Positions 51,174 through 59,606 of a DNA stretch of 64,000 nt are shown here, piece by piece (within the stretch, counting starts at the first letter, position 1; the number at the start of each line of letters is the position of its first letter). A model generated the notes under the pieces. That model was given only the letters and a program-made list of their open reading frames with translations. It was not told the origin of the DNA and searched no databases. This DNA is from Microbacterium sp. LWO14-1.2 (GTDB lineage: Bacteria > Actinomycetota > Actinomycetes > Actinomycetales > Microbacteriaceae). The DNA lies in assembly GCF_038397715.1 (NCBI RefSeq), contig NZ_CP151633.1, positions 1,984,001 to 2,048,000 of the forward strand, written 5' to 3'. Both the position numbers and the translations under genes were made by a program.

Positions 51174-53216
51174 TCACCGCGTTACGGAGAACCCGCCGCC
51201 GCGCACGCGCACCTTCCCGCCGCCGACGGCCTGCCCGCGCTGCGACCCGTCGGCCTCGTACGCGCGCCCGGAGCCAGAGGCCAGAGCCGCCACTCGCTGG
51301 TCGCGGCCCGTCCCCTCGGCGTACAGCACCGCCGAGCCCGAGGTCGTCGCGTACACCGCCGTCGCGACGGCCGGCTGGATCACGAGGGCATCGAGCCGCA
51401 CGTCGCCGCGGCTCGTGCACCGCACGACCACCGCCTCGCCCGGCAGGTCCCCGCCGAGGCGCTGCGGCACCAGCATCCCGTCGGCCTCCGTGAGACCGCG
51501 GTCGCCCGTCCCGCCGGCCGGCGTGCGGGTGCTCCACAGCCGCTTGCGGCCGCGGAACACCTCCCACACCGCATCCCCGGCATCGGCCGCCTGTCGCCAG
51601 ATCAGACCGTGCAGGATGCCGCCGGCCTCCGTCACGTCGAACTCCACCGTCTCGCCGGCCGGCACCCGCACGAACGCTCCGGCGGACAGGTTGCCCTCCC
51701 CGGTCCATGCGCCGCCCGCCGGCCGCTCCACGACGCACCCCGCCGACAGCCGCGCCGTCTCCGCCTCGAGCACTCGGAGCCCCGAGAACGAGCTCAACCC
51801 GGTGATCGAGGTCGCGAGGGCCGCGACGTCGCGGTTCGCGTCGAGCAGCAGCATCGTGAGCAGTCCGTGGATCGTCGACTCGGCGCCGGAGTTGCGGTTG
51901 ATGCGTCCGTCGGTCTCGACGCCGTCGAACGTGACACCCGTCGCCGCGTCGTACACGGGTCGGCCGGCGGTGTTCGCGCCGAAGAACCAGCCCGCCGCGA
52001 GACCGGCGATGACACGCAGTCCCTCGCCGCCACCGGCCGCCGCCGCAGCGAGGGCGCCGGCCACCCGACCGTGCGCGCCGTACGCGATCTGCGCCTCGGC
52101 GGGCAGCGGCGCCCACGCGTTGTGCGGTCCTCCGGAGGCGAGCAGCTGCGGCGTGAAGGTGCCCGCATCGGCCACAGACGCCCGCGACCAGTCGCGCCGC
52201 CGCAGCAGGGTGCCCGCACGACCGAGCGCCTCCGGTGCCGCTGCGCCCCACGCGTGCCAGAACCCGAGCGACCCCGTCCACGGCAGCACGGCGCCGAACG
52301 GCCACCCGCCCCGCGGATCCGTCGCCATCGCGGCCACCGCCTCGCCGTACGTCGCGAGCGCGTCACGACTGCGCCGGTCGCCGACCTCCGCGGCGGCCGC
52401 GAGTCCGAGCATGGCCTCGGCCGTGGCATCCGCTCCTCCGGCGATCAGCCATGCCGGAAGGTCGCGCCCGTCGCTGCGCACGAACTGCCCCGCGCGTCCG
52501 AGGGACTCGCGGCCCAGCGCGTCGAGGCACAGGTGCAGGCGTTCGAGCAGGAAGGCCGCGAACGCGGCATCCTCCGCGGCGAACGCCGCATAGCCCTCCC
52601 CGAACGCCCAGACGGTGCGGGCGAGCCAGTACGACTCCGCCGAGTCGGACGGGTCGGGCAGCTCGACGGGGATGGCACTGGGGGTGAGCGTGCCGTCCTC
52701 CTGCTGCCACAGCACGACGCGCCCCGCGTTCGGGCCCGAGACCGTCTGCAGGAACGCGAGCGAGCGCAGCACGTCCCGTGCCTCGTCGCGACTCTGCGCG
52801 TCGCCCGTGGCCTTCCAGTCGCGCAGGAAGACGACCGCGGCCCTGGCGATGTCGTCGGCGTTGTAGGCGCCCTGCGTCCAGTACCCCGTCGCCGCGTCGC
52901 GTGTGCCGCCGCCGACCGGACGGTATCCGCCCGCGCCGTCGGTGTCGGCGTACGTCCAGGGCGCGCGTACCCGCGGATCGCTCTCGATCCCGAAGGTCGT
53001 GTGCGTCGCGCTCGCCGCGACGGGCACTTCCGCGAGCAGGAATCGCAGGTGCGCGAGGTTCGTGAGCCGGCGTCCCCGCGCCGCTTCGGCCGGCACGCGC
53101 ACCGGGAGAGCGGATGCCGGAGACGCCGCCGCGGCATCCACCGGGCCGCTGGGGAGCAGCGCGAGCGCCGAGCTCGCGGCCGCGGCGGTCAGGAAGGCTC
53201 GACGCGAGATCGTCAT
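51174..53216 (-). CDS. Tat-exported (alpha/alpha)-toroid protein of a glycan locus, unclassified
   Basis: A 680-residue predicted secreted protein. MTISRRAFLTAAAASSALAL is a twin-arginine signal (SRRAFL), with cleavage near VDAAAA. Residues 50-450 look like an (alpha/alpha)6 glycosidase or lyase barrel (NLAHLRFLLAEVP, GAYNADDIARAAVVFLRDW, GRINRNSGAESTIHGLLTML), followed by C-terminal beta domains that resemble a carbohydrate-binding module (AETARLSAGCVVE, FVRVPAGETVEFDV). I cannot assign a CAZy family. It overlaps the GH130 gene by 4 nt at the end of the LacI locus, so an outside glycan-cleaving or glycan-binding role is the natural inference. Confidence 0.72.
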   Translation of the reverse strand: MTISRRAFLTAAAASSALALLPSGPVDAAAASPASALPVRVPAEAARGRRLTNLAHLRFLLAEVPVAASATHTTFGIESDPRVRAPWTYADTDGAGGYRPVGGGTRDAATGYWTQGAYNADDIARAAVVFLRDWKATGDAQSRDEARDVLRSLAFLQTVSGPNAGRVVLWQQEDGTLTPSAIPVELPDPSDSAESYWLARTVWAFGEGYAAFAAEDAAFAAFLLERLHLCLDALGRESLGRAGQFVRSDGRDLPAWLIAGGADATAEAMLGLAAAAEVGDRRSRDALATYGEAVAAMATDPRGGWPFGAVLPWTGSLGFWHAWGAAAPEALGRAGTLLRRRDWSRASVADAGTFTPQLLASGGPHNAWAPLPAEAQIAYGAHGRVAGALAAAAAGGGEGLRVIAGLAAGWFFGANTAGRPVYDAATGVTFDGVETDGRINRNSGAESTIHGLLTMLLLDANRDVAALATSITGLSSFSGLRVLEAETARLSAGCVVERPAGGAWTGEGNLSAGAFVRVPAGETVEFDVTEAGGILHGLIWRQAADAGDAVWEVFRGRKRLWSTRTPAGGTGDRGLTEADGMLVPQRLGGDLPGEAVVVRCTSRGDVRLDALVIQPAVATAVYATTSGSAVLYAEGTGRDQRVAALASGSGRAYEADGSQRGQAVGGGKVRVRGGGFSVTR

Positions 53217-54190
53217 GACTGCTCCCTGAGCGCCCGGCCCCACGGCTCGGCGGGGTCGTGGATCGCGACGGCGAGCGTCGTGTCGGACTGTCCGTAGTAC
53301 GCGAACCACTTGCCGCGGAACTTCACGAGCCCCTCGACGAACGTGACGTTCGAGACGAGTCCGTTGAGATCCTCGAAGGTCTGCGGGCGCAGCCACGGCT
53401 CCTGCAGGCGTGCGATGACCTTCGTGGGCTGGTCGGGGTCGATCGCGATCTGGCCGCAGCGGTAGTCGACGTCGACCGTGCCGTCGTCGTGCACGGTGCG
53501 CGTCGCGCCGTTCGTGAGCATCACGAGCAGACCGTTGTCGGTGACGACCGGCGAGGTGCCGATCTCGACGAGCGCCTCGTCCCACGTGCCGGGAGTCGGC
53601 GAGTACATGGGCTGGGTGTCCGGCGTGCCGGGCGTCCAGTGGATGAGGTCGTCGCTCGTCGCCCAGTAGATGCCGCCCTCGCCGAAGTACATCCACCACG
53701 AGCCGTGCATCTTCTGCGGCACGATGACCCCGGCCTTCGACCAGTTGAACCCCCGCGGATCCATGGTCTTGAACGTGTCGAAGTCGTCGAACAGCGGACC
53801 GTGCTTGGTCCAGGTGCGCAGGTCGGTCGAGGTCGCCAGGCACAGCTGCGCGCTGCGGCGATCCCACCCCGTGTAGGTGAGGTAGTACGTGCCGTCGATC
53901 AGCGCGATGCGCGGATCCTCGCAGCCGTACGTCTCGTAGTCCTCCGAGGGGGAGAGGATCGGCGCGTCCTCGCGGGTGAAGTTCACGCCGTCGCTCGACC
54001 GCGCGATGCCGATGTGCGACACGATGTCGTCGGCGTGGGCGCGGTACAGCAGCACGACCTCGTCGCCGTCGACGAGCGCAGCGGGGTTGTACAGGTTGCC
54101 CGACTCCCAGCTGTCGCCGCGCGGGCGCAGGATCGGGTTGCCCTCGTAGGGCGTGAACGGACCGAGGGGGAAGGAGGCTCCGGTGAACAT
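53213..54190 (-). CDS. GH130-family beta-mannoside phosphorylase/hydrolase
   Basis: A 325-residue five-bladed beta-propeller of GH130. NPILRPRGDSWESGNLYNPA, GCEDPRIALIDGTYYLTYTG, DPRGFNWSKAGVIVP and SSPVV-like blade repeats are typical, with the conserved GCEDPR holding the catalytic Asp. GH130 enzymes phosphorolyse or hydrolyse beta-1,4- or beta-1,2-mannosides. No signal peptide: it acts on imported oligosaccharide in the cytoplasm. RBS AAAGGA precedes ATG. It comes 30 nt after the MalG-like permease gene. Confidence 0.92.
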   Translation of the reverse strand: MFTGASFPLGPFTPYEGNPILRPRGDSWESGNLYNPAALVDGDEVVLLYRAHADDIVSHIGIARSSDGVNFTREDAPILSPSEDYETYGCEDPRIALIDGTYYLTYTGWDRRSAQLCLATSTDLRTWTKHGPLFDDFDTFKTMDPRGFNWSKAGVIVPQKMHGSWWMYFGEGGIYWATSDDLIHWTPGTPDTQPMYSPTPGTWDEALVEIGTSPVVTDNGLLVMLTNGATRTVHDDGTVDVDYRCGQIAIDPDQPTKVIARLQEPWLRPQTFEDLNGLVSNVTFVEGLVKFRGKWFAYYGQSDTTLAVAIHDPAEPWGRALREQS

Positions 54191-54220
54191 GGGGGTCCTT
54201 TCTGGCGCGGTGGTCGGGCG

Positions 54221-55063
54221 TCAGCCCTTGACCGCCGCACCGAGGTCGGTGGCGGTGAAGTAGCGCTGGAAGACGATGAACAGGATGACGACGGGGAACG
54301 CCAGCGCCGTGGCCCCGGCGAGGATCGCCCCGTTCGGGTTCGCCGTCGACTGCGCGACGTTGGAGATGTAGTTGGCGAGGGACACCGCGAGCGGCTGCAG
54401 CGCGGCATCCTTCGTGATGAGGAACGGCCAGAGGAACTCGTTCCAGGGGCCGATGAACGTCACGAGCACGACGGTCACGAGCGCTGGACGGATCAGTGGG
54501 ATCGCCACCGAGGTCAGCAGTCTGATCTCGCCGGCGCCGTCGATGCGCGCTGCCTCGAAGATCTCGGCGGGCAGCGTCTTGAAGAACTGCACGAAGATGA
54601 ACACGGCCGTCGTGTTGATGAGGAACGGCAGGATCATTCCGAGATACGAGTCGCCGAGGCCGTAGTTGCGGGTGATCTGCACGTAGAGCGGGATCATCAG
54701 CAACTGGAACGGCACCATCTGCACGAGCAGCATGAGCACCCACACGACGCCCCTGCCACGGAAGTCGAGGCGGGCGATCGCATAGCCGGCCAGCAGACCG
54801 AACACGACAGTGCCGAGCAGCACGCCGACCGTGAAGATCAGCGAGTTCACGAGCGATCCGAGCAGGTCGATGCGCGAGTCGATGGCGACGAAGTTGTCGA
54901 CCGTCCACCCGCTCGTCGGCAGCAGCTCGCTCGGCGAGTTCGTCGGGCTCTCCTGGAACGCGCCGACCAGCATGAAGTAGAACGGGAACGCGAATCCGAT
55001 CGCCGCGACCGTCAGCAGGACGATGCTGAGGATGCGGGGCAGTGAACGTCGGCGGGTCATCAT
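54221..55063 (-). CDS. Carbohydrate ABC transporter permease, MalG-like
   Basis: A 280-residue six-helix permease of the CUT1 family. FPFYFMLVGAFQ, LAGYAIARLDFRGR and the coupling motif EAARIDGAGEIRLLTSVAIP (EAA loop) are present. ATG 55063 overlaps the MalF-like stop by 4 nt (an adjacent ATG at 55060 is alternative). It imports the oligosaccharide for GH130. No ATPase gene is in the locus, so a shared MsmK/MalK-type ATPase encoded elsewhere is needed. Confidence 0.93.
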   Translation of the reverse strand: MMTRRRSLPRILSIVLLTVAAIGFAFPFYFMLVGAFQESPTNSPSELLPTSGWTVDNFVAIDSRIDLLGSLVNSLIFTVGVLLGTVVFGLLAGYAIARLDFRGRGVVWVLMLLVQMVPFQLLMIPLYVQITRNYGLGDSYLGMILPFLINTTAVFIFVQFFKTLPAEIFEAARIDGAGEIRLLTSVAIPLIRPALVTVVLVTFIGPWNEFLWPFLITKDAALQPLAVSLANYISNVAQSTANPNGAILAGATALAFPVVILFIVFQRYFTATDLGAAVKG

Positions 55064-56022
55064 CGCTCCCTCGTCGCGCGGTTGGCCAGCAGCGACAGCA
55101 TCCCGACGAGGATCACGAGGATCATGCCGATCGCCGCCGCGGTGTCGGGGTTCTGCTGCTGGATGCCCAGCTGGTAGATCAGCAGCACCGGGGTCGTCGA
55201 TGCGCCGTCCGGTCCGCCGCCGTTCGTCAGCAGGTAGGGCTCGGTGAAGAGGTTCGCCCCCGTGATGATCGAGAGGATCAGCACGAGCGTCGTCGCGCTG
55301 CGCACGCCGGGGACCGTGACGTTCCAGAACCGGGAGAACGCCCCTGCCCCGTCGGTCTCGGCCGACTCGTACAGCTCTTTCGGCACGTTCTGCAGGGCGG
55401 CGAGGTAGAGCAGGATGTAGAAGCCGAGCTGCTTCCACGTCACGTAGAACGCGATCATCGGCATCGCCAGCCCGCTGTTCACGAGCCACGAGGGGTCGGG
55501 TGCGAGCGGACCAAGGATCGTGTTGATCAGTCCGTTGCCCGAGAACAGCAGCATCCACACTCCGACGAGCGAGACGCTCGCCGTGAGATACGGCACGTAG
55601 AACGCCACCCGATAGGCGGCTGCCCAGCGGATGCCGGTGTTCAGCGCCGCCGCGAGCACGAGCGACAGCACGGCGGTGAGCGGCACGTTGATCACGAGGA
55701 AGATCAGCGTGTTGCGGAAGGCGCCGAGCACCCGCGGGTCGGTGAGCACGGTGACGAAGTTGTCGAAGCCCACGAAGGGCCGTTCGACCTCGGCACCGGG
55801 GGCGGTGAAGAAGTAGTCGTGGAAGGCGATGTAGACCGCGAAGCCGAGGGGGAACGCGAAGATCGCCAGCACGAACACGAGGTACGGCAGCGCGAACGCG
55901 CCTCCGATCGGCTGCGCTCCCAGCAGGCGGGTGCGCAGCGATCGCGATGACCGGGCCGGAGGGGTGGCCGGGGCAGCGGGTGCCCCGGCCACGTCCGTGA
56001 CCGCGTCGTCTCGGAGAGTCAT
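55060..56022 (-). CDS. Carbohydrate ABC transporter permease, MalF/UgpA-like
   Basis: A 320-residue CUT1 permease. An N-terminal cytoplasmic lead rich in Ala/Pro precedes six helices. FALPYLVFVLAIFAFPLGFA starts the core, FVGFDNFVTVLTDPRVLGAF is family-typical, and ELYESAETDGAGAFSRFWNV is the EAA coupling loop. It forms the channel with the MalG-like subunit. It starts 10 nt after the binding-protein gene. Confidence 0.93.
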   Translation of the reverse strand: MTLRDDAVTDVAGAPAAPATPPARSSRSLRTRLLGAQPIGGAFALPYLVFVLAIFAFPLGFAVYIAFHDYFFTAPGAEVERPFVGFDNFVTVLTDPRVLGAFRNTLIFLVINVPLTAVLSLVLAAALNTGIRWAAAYRVAFYVPYLTASVSLVGVWMLLFSGNGLINTILGPLAPDPSWLVNSGLAMPMIAFYVTWKQLGFYILLYLAALQNVPKELYESAETDGAGAFSRFWNVTVPGVRSATTLVLILSIITGANLFTEPYLLTNGGGPDGASTTPVLLIYQLGIQQQNPDTAAAIGMILVILVGMLSLLANRATRER

Positions 56023-56032
56023 GACCCTGTCG

Positions 56033-57298
56033 TCACTCGGCCACGAGGTCGTCGATCTTCGTCGCGGCGTTCTTCAGGAAGTCGTCGATCGACTCCTTGC
56101 CGAAGATCACGGCCGAGGAGTACTCGTCGCGGAACGCCTGCCACGCCTCGACCGAGTTCGCGATGCTCGGCACATCGGCCGTCGCCTCCGCCTGCTCCGC
56201 GAACGACACGTAGTCGGGATTCGCGCTGAAGTAGTCGGCGTAGGTGCCGGTGAGGTCGGTGCGCATGGGCATCTGACCCGTGGCCTCGAGCAGCTTGCCG
56301 TCGCTGTCCTCACTGGTCGAGAACTTCAGGAACTCCCACGCCGTGCCCTGGTTCTCGCAGGCGGTGAACATCGAGACGCTCTTCGAGTCGGCGAACGTCG
56401 TCGGGTTCTCGCGGCCGTCGCTGGTCGGCACCGGCATGAAGCCCACGTCGACCGTGTCGGCGTACGAGGGGATCGCCCACGGGCCGGCGAGCTGCATGGC
56501 CGTGGTGCCGGCCGACATCGCGTCGTCGGTCGAGGCCTCGTTCGGCGAGAGCTTCTCCTCGTAGAACGTCGACCAGAACTCGGCGACGGTGCGGCCGGCA
56601 TCCGAGTCGATCGTGGCCTTGCCGTCTTCGACGAGCATCGTGCCGTCGGTCTCCGCCAGGTACAGCGGGTAGAAGTCGAACCACGGCTGGTAGAACTCGC
56701 TGGTCGGCGCGGGCCAGATGGCGCTCTGCACGCCGGACTCGACGATCTTGCGCGACCCGTCGAGGAACGCGTCGTACGTGTTCATCTGCGGGTTCTCGGG
56801 GTCGATGCCGGCGGCCTGGAACAGTGCCTTGTTGTACATCACCATGACGGGGTTCGACTTCCACGGCAGCTGGTAGTAGGCGCCGTCGGTCGAGTAGGAG
56901 TCGACCTCTCCGCCGCGCTCGGTGATGTAGTCGTCGGCGCCGTCGATCTCGCTGAGGTCGACGAGCCCGCCCTGCTTGACCCATCCCGACACTGCGGCCG
57001 GAGCCACGTTGTAGACGAGGCAGGGGGCGGTGCCGGCGGTGATCGCCGCGGTGATGGCCTCCTCCGACGACGAGCCGGCGGGGATCTCCTGCGCGGTGAC
57101 CTTCTCGTCGGGGTGCTCGGCGTTCCAGGCGTCGACGATCGACTGGCCCCACTCGACCTCCTGCTCGTTGTTCGAGAGCCAGATCTTGATCGGACCGGTG
57201 CCGTCGGCGGAACCGCCTCCGCCTCCGCCGCCCGCCGAGCAGCCGGTGACGACGAGGGCGGTGACGCCCAGCAGCGCTGCTGCACGAATCTTTTTCAT
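56033..57298 (-). CDS. Sugar ABC transporter solute-binding lipoprotein, family 1
   Basis: A 421-residue SBP_bac_1 protein. MKKIRAAALLGVTALVVTGC carries the lipobox VTGC, followed by a poly-Gly tether (SAGGGGGGGS). Binding-domain features include WNAEHPDEKVTAQEIPAG and MQLAGPWAIPSYADTVDVGF. It captures oligosaccharide outside the membrane for the two permeases. ATG 57298 follows AGGAGGACACC. Gene order after LacI suggests one operon; the 86-nt gap before it has no copy of the LacI operator. Confidence 0.93.
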   Translation of the reverse strand: MKKIRAAALLGVTALVVTGCSAGGGGGGGSADGTGPIKIWLSNNEQEVEWGQSIVDAWNAEHPDEKVTAQEIPAGSSSEEAITAAITAGTAPCLVYNVAPAAVSGWVKQGGLVDLSEIDGADDYITERGGEVDSYSTDGAYYQLPWKSNPVMVMYNKALFQAAGIDPENPQMNTYDAFLDGSRKIVESGVQSAIWPAPTSEFYQPWFDFYPLYLAETDGTMLVEDGKATIDSDAGRTVAEFWSTFYEEKLSPNEASTDDAMSAGTTAMQLAGPWAIPSYADTVDVGFMPVPTSDGRENPTTFADSKSVSMFTACENQGTAWEFLKFSTSEDSDGKLLEATGQMPMRTDLTGTYADYFSANPDYVSFAEQAEATADVPSIANSVEAWQAFRDEYSSAVIFGKESIDDFLKNAATKIDDLVAE

Positions 57299-57384
57299 GG
57301 TGTCCTCCTTGACGCGATGGTTCGGGTGATGCTGTCGGGTGGTGCCGTTCGGGTCGTGCTGGTCGGGATCTCTTTTGGTGCGGG

Positions 57385-58377
57385 TCAGCCCGCGGTGCTC
57401 GCGCGGAAGTGCACGACCGTGCAGTCGACGTCTTCGACGCGCGGGTCGGCGCCGAGGATGTCGGCCTGCAGCAGCCGGGCCGCTGCGCGACCGCGGGCCG
57501 CCGGCCCCGACGACACGCTCGTCAGGGCGGGGGAGAGGTGGGCGGAGAGGTGGTCGTCGTCGAAGCCGGAGATGGCGAGGTCGCGGGGGACGTTCAGCCC
57601 CTGCGACCGCGCGTACGAGAGTCCGGCGATGGCCATGGTGTCGTTCGAGTACAGGATCGCGGTCGGCCGGTCGGGCAGCGCGAGCAGTTCGGCGGTGCGC
57701 TCTCGGCCGCTGGATGCCGTGAAGTCGCCCTCGCGCAGCAGGCTGTCGTCGCCGATCGCTGCGATGTACGCGTCGGCGCGCACGCGCGAGTGCACGTAGT
57801 CGAGCGGCCCGGAGACGTGGGCGATGCGCGTGTGCCCGGCGGCGCGCAGGTGGTCGATGATCTCGGTCACCGGTGCGGCGTCGTCGGTGCGCACGCAGGA
57901 GAACCGGGTCGGCTGCTCGTAGGCGCCGACGAGCACGGTGGGTACGCGCAGCTGCTCGAGCAGCGGGACCCGCCAGTCGTCGGTGCGCAGGTCGAGCAGC
58001 AGGGCGCCGTCGGCGCGGCCGTGGCTCAGCGTGCGGTACGCCCGCTCCTCGGCATCCCGGTCCGGCACGACCTGCAGCAGCAGTGCGGTCTCGGTCTCGG
58101 CGAGCACCGATTCGACGCCGGCGATGAAGGCGGGGAAGAACGAGTCGTTCGCGATGACCTCGGGGTCGCGTGCGAGCACGACCGCGACGGCGTTGGCCCG
58201 CTGCGTCGCGAGGGCGCGGGCGCTCTGACTCGGGACCCACTGCAGCTTCTCGACGGCGGCGAGCACCTTCGCCCTGGTGTCGTCGGAGATGGGGCGCTTG
58301 CCGCTCAGGGCGTGCGACACGGTGGCCTTGGTGACGCCTGCTTCGCGGGCGACATCGGCGATGGTCGTGCGGCTCAT
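57385..58377 (-). CDS. LacI-family repressor of the glycan-uptake locus
   Basis: A 330-residue LacI regulator. MSRTTIADVAREAGVTKATV then SHALSGKRPISDDTRAKVLA gives the HTH and hinge helix; the C-terminal ligand domain contains FSCVRTDDAAPVTEIIDHLR and ISGFDDDHLSAHLSPALTSV. It is the first gene of the locus and carries two AACCGGTT operators 32-64 nt before its own start. It therefore probably represses itself and, by read-through, the transporter and glycosidase genes. The inducer is likely the imported mannoside or a product. Confidence 0.94.
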   Translation of the reverse strand: MSRTTIADVAREAGVTKATVSHALSGKRPISDDTRAKVLAAVEKLQWVPSQSARALATQRANAVAVVLARDPEVIANDSFFPAFIAGVESVLAETETALLLQVVPDRDAEERAYRTLSHGRADGALLLDLRTDDWRVPLLEQLRVPTVLVGAYEQPTRFSCVRTDDAAPVTEIIDHLRAAGHTRIAHVSGPLDYVHSRVRADAYIAAIGDDSLLREGDFTASSGRERTAELLALPDRPTAILYSNDTMAIAGLSYARSQGLNVPRDLAISGFDDDHLSAHLSPALTSVSSGPAARGRAAARLLQADILGADPRVEDVDCTVVHFRASTAG

Positions 58378-58408
58378 GCCACCTCCTCGTGACTGCACTC
58401 GGCTTTCG

Positions 58409-58441
58409 TGAACCGGTTTGACGAGTGTAAACCGGTTTGAC
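58409..58441. promoter_or_regulatory. Two LacI-type operators upstream of lacI-like gene
   Basis: TGAACCGGTTTGAC (58409-58422) and TAAACCGGTTTGAC (58428-58441). The cores AACCGGTT and AAACCGGTTT are perfect dyads whose centres lie 19 bp apart. This is the canonical CG-centred LacI/GalR operator type. Confidence 0.9.
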
Positions 58442-58469
58442 GCTCCCGTCAACGCCCGCCCGCTTTCGC

Positions 58470-58548
58470 CGAGCCACCCCCTTATGCCCGAACCACCCCC
58501 TTCTGTGCGGCTCGTACAGGGGTGGCTCGACGCGAAAGGGGTGGCTCG
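58470..58548. repeat. Phased quad-motif intergenic element, family 3 copy 2
   Basis: Left motifs CGAGCCACCCCCTT (58470) and CGAACCACCCCCTT (58489), offset 19 nt; right motifs AGGGGTGGCTCG (58518-58529) and AAAGGGGTGGCTCG (58535-58548), ends offset 19 nt. Span 79 nt, identical to copy 1. It lies between the stop of the minus-strand J-domain gene (66 nt away) and the LacI operators. Confidence 0.85.
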
Positions 58549-58613
58549 GCGGGCCGGAGAGCGGGACGGGCCGGGGAGGGGGATGGGCCGGGGCGGGGGA
58601 GGGGCGGGCGGGG

Positions 58614-59543
58614 TCAGACGAAGCGAACGGTCTGCTGCAACCGCGTGCGCACGTCGAACAGCTCGTTGCCGCCGATCGCGCGAGCACCCGGCACGCCCTG
58701 CCGCAGCACCATCGACAGAGCGCTGCGCCGCACGACCACGACCGGCACGCCGCGACTCGTGCCGAGCGGCGTCACCGCCTGCGAGAGGTCGTCGTCGGGG
58801 AGCACGATGATCGCTCCGCCGAACTTCACCCTCGCGGCCTTGGCGACGGCGCGCATGCGGGCGAGGGCCGCGGTGACCGGCGCCCTCGTGCCGAGGCTCG
58901 GCCCGGTGATCTCGCCGCGGCGGAAGCCGACGACGCCGCCGAAGTCCTCCGACATCACTCCGTAGAGTCCAGACGGGCTCAGCACCACGTGGTCGAGCTT
59001 GTCGTCGGGGTCGGGGCCCGTCGCGACGTCGTGCCACACGGTGAACCCCATGCCGAGCGTGCTGACGGTGCGCGCGGTGGCCTCTTCGGCGAGGGCGTCG
59101 GCGAGCAGCCGCCGCAGGTCGCGGGGCGCGGAGCGCACGAGCGCCGGGTCGTACGGGTCAGGCACCTCGACGCCGAATCCCGCCCACTCGCGGATCAGGG
59201 TCAGATACCTCTCGCGGCGCCACCCGCCGGGATGCCCGTACGATCGTGCCTTCGGGCGGGTGTCGGTGCGCGCTGCGGCGCGCGGACGCCATCCCGACTC
59301 CTCCGAATCCGTGGGGATGCCGGGGTGCACCCCGCTGCGGCGGTCGTAGGCCGCGCGCAGCTCGGGCGTGCCGACGAGCTCCCACGCGCGCTGCACCTGG
59401 ATGAAGACCGCGGCGTCGCCGCCCGTGTCGGGATGCGTCTGCCGCAGCCGCAGGCGATAGGCCCGGCGCAGCTCGTCGTGCTCGACGTCCGGATCCACAC
59501 CGAGGATCTCGTAGGCCGAGGCTGAGAGCGGACTGTCGAACAT
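58614..59543 (-). CDS. J-domain protein with NERD-like C-terminal domain
   Basis: A 309-residue protein. Residues 9-68 are a J domain (YEILGVDPDVEHDELRRAYR) with the HPD loop at 37-39 (RQTHPDTGG), which stimulates Hsp70 ATPase. A basic linker (RTDTRPKARSYGHPGGWRRE) follows. The C-terminal ~150 residues (DKLDHVVLSPSGLYGVMSED, KFGGAIIVLPDDDLSQAV) resemble NERD/nuclease-related folds, in which HVVxxPxGxxxxE is the core, but the catalytic Lys is not clear. The pairing would link DnaK to a nucleic-acid or nuclease-like module. No dnaK or grpE nearby. Function unknown. Confidence 0.75.
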   Translation of the reverse strand: MFDSPLSASAYEILGVDPDVEHDELRRAYRLRLRQTHPDTGGDAAVFIQVQRAWELVGTPELRAAYDRRSGVHPGIPTDSEESGWRPRAAARTDTRPKARSYGHPGGWRRERYLTLIREWAGFGVEVPDPYDPALVRSAPRDLRRLLADALAEEATARTVSTLGMGFTVWHDVATGPDPDDKLDHVVLSPSGLYGVMSEDFGGVVGFRRGEITGPSLGTRAPVTAALARMRAVAKAARVKFGGAIIVLPDDDLSQAVTPLGTSRGVPVVVVRRSALSMVLRQGVPGARAIGGNELFDVRTRLQQTVRFV

Positions 59544-59606
59544 CGCTCTCCTTCCGCGACCGCGGCGTCCAGAATATCCGTCCGGTGCTGTGCGTCGGCC
59601 GCGTCC

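Noticed and set aside
57299..57384. Second LacI operator or separate promoter before the binding-protein gene
   Set aside because: No AACCGGTT-type dyad is present in the 86-nt gap; only short GTTCGGGT direct repeats are visible, so the locus is read as one operon from the operators at 58.4 kb.
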